NCBI GenBank assembly: GCA_030604345.1
Contig: JAUVWB010000094.1
Coordinates: forward strand, 1-6,359
Direction: 5' to 3'
From: Desulfofustis sp.
Lineage (GTDB): Bacteria > Desulfobacterota > Desulfobulbia > Desulfobulbales > Desulfocapsaceae
Length of the DNA: 6,359 bases
The position numbers and the translations under genes were made by a program. Below the pieces are notes generated by a model. The model did not search any database. It had not been told where the DNA came from and saw only the letters and a program-made list of their open reading frames with translations. Below are positions 6,291 to 6,359 of this stretch, piece by piece; positions within the stretch are counted from its first letter, which is position 1, and the number at the start of each line of letters is the position of its first letter.

Positions 6291-6359
6291 TCAAGTGTAA
6301 ATCAAGCCGACAGCCCCTGTAAAGAAGGCCGACACCGTCGTTGGCACCTGTTGGGCCAC
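6291..6359 (-). CDS. Possible C-terminal end of an upstream gene (partial)
   Basis: One minus-strand frame is open from the right edge to a TGA at 6293-6291, giving 22 codons that end in SAFFTGAVGLIYT. Base composition changes near 6300, from GC-rich on the edge side to AT-rich towards the anhydrase, as expected where a gene ends. With so few codons this could be chance, and another minus-strand frame is also open from the edge to about 6270. No family can be assigned. Confidence 0.2.
   Translation of the reverse strand: MAQQVPTTVSAFFTGAVGLIYT

Noticed and set aside
6235..6359. Plus-strand open frame from an ATG at 6235 to the right edge (41 codons), a possible divergent gene
   Set aside because: The ribosome site is weak, the peptide looks atypical with many Ser, Arg and His residues, and it starts inside the dyad upstream of the anhydrase. 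There is too little sequence to support it.

Overview
This window looks like chromosomal DNA of a moderately GC-rich Gram-negative bacterium. The style of the proteins suggests Desulfobacterota (sulfate- or sulfur-metabolising, Desulfobulbales-like): a SulP and a SLC13/DASS anion transporter side by side, plus a sensor kinase with a helical periplasmic domain. That placement rests on recognition of protein families, not on a marker gene, so treat it as a moderate guess. No mobile element, CRISPR array, tRNA or rRNA was seen.

All four recognisable genes lie on the minus strand, so transcription runs from right to left. From the right edge: an AT-rich upstream region with a perfect dyad and a possible -10 box (about 6181-6300); a beta-class carbonic anhydrase (5556-6167); a SulP-family anion transporter with a C-terminal STAS domain (3329-5536), starting 19 bases after the anhydrase stop; a 345-base gap with two strong stem-loops, one resembling a Rho-independent terminator; an SLC13/DASS-type permease with two central RCK_C (TrkA_C) domains (989-2983); a 190-base gap with a GC-rich hairpin; and the N-terminal 266 residues of a membrane sensor histidine kinase (1-798), cut by the left edge just after its phospho-acceptor histidine.

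The carbonic anhydrase and SulP genes almost certainly form one operon. SulP genes paired with carbonic anhydrases are a known arrangement and suggest bicarbonate/CO2 handling: the enzyme interconverts CO2 and bicarbonate in the cytoplasm and the transporter moves the anion. However, the residue at the coupling-ion position of SulP is Glu rather than Asp, which leaves proton-coupled sulfate transport possible. The SLC13 permease appears to be a separate transcription unit, also for an inorganic anion or dicarboxylate, and the kinase may or may not be co-transcribed with it.

The most unusual feature is an insertion of about 145 residues in the SulP protein, predicted to be periplasmic and to form a helical hairpin (coiled coil) followed by a small strand-rich segment. 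I found no evidence for a wholly new multi-gene system.
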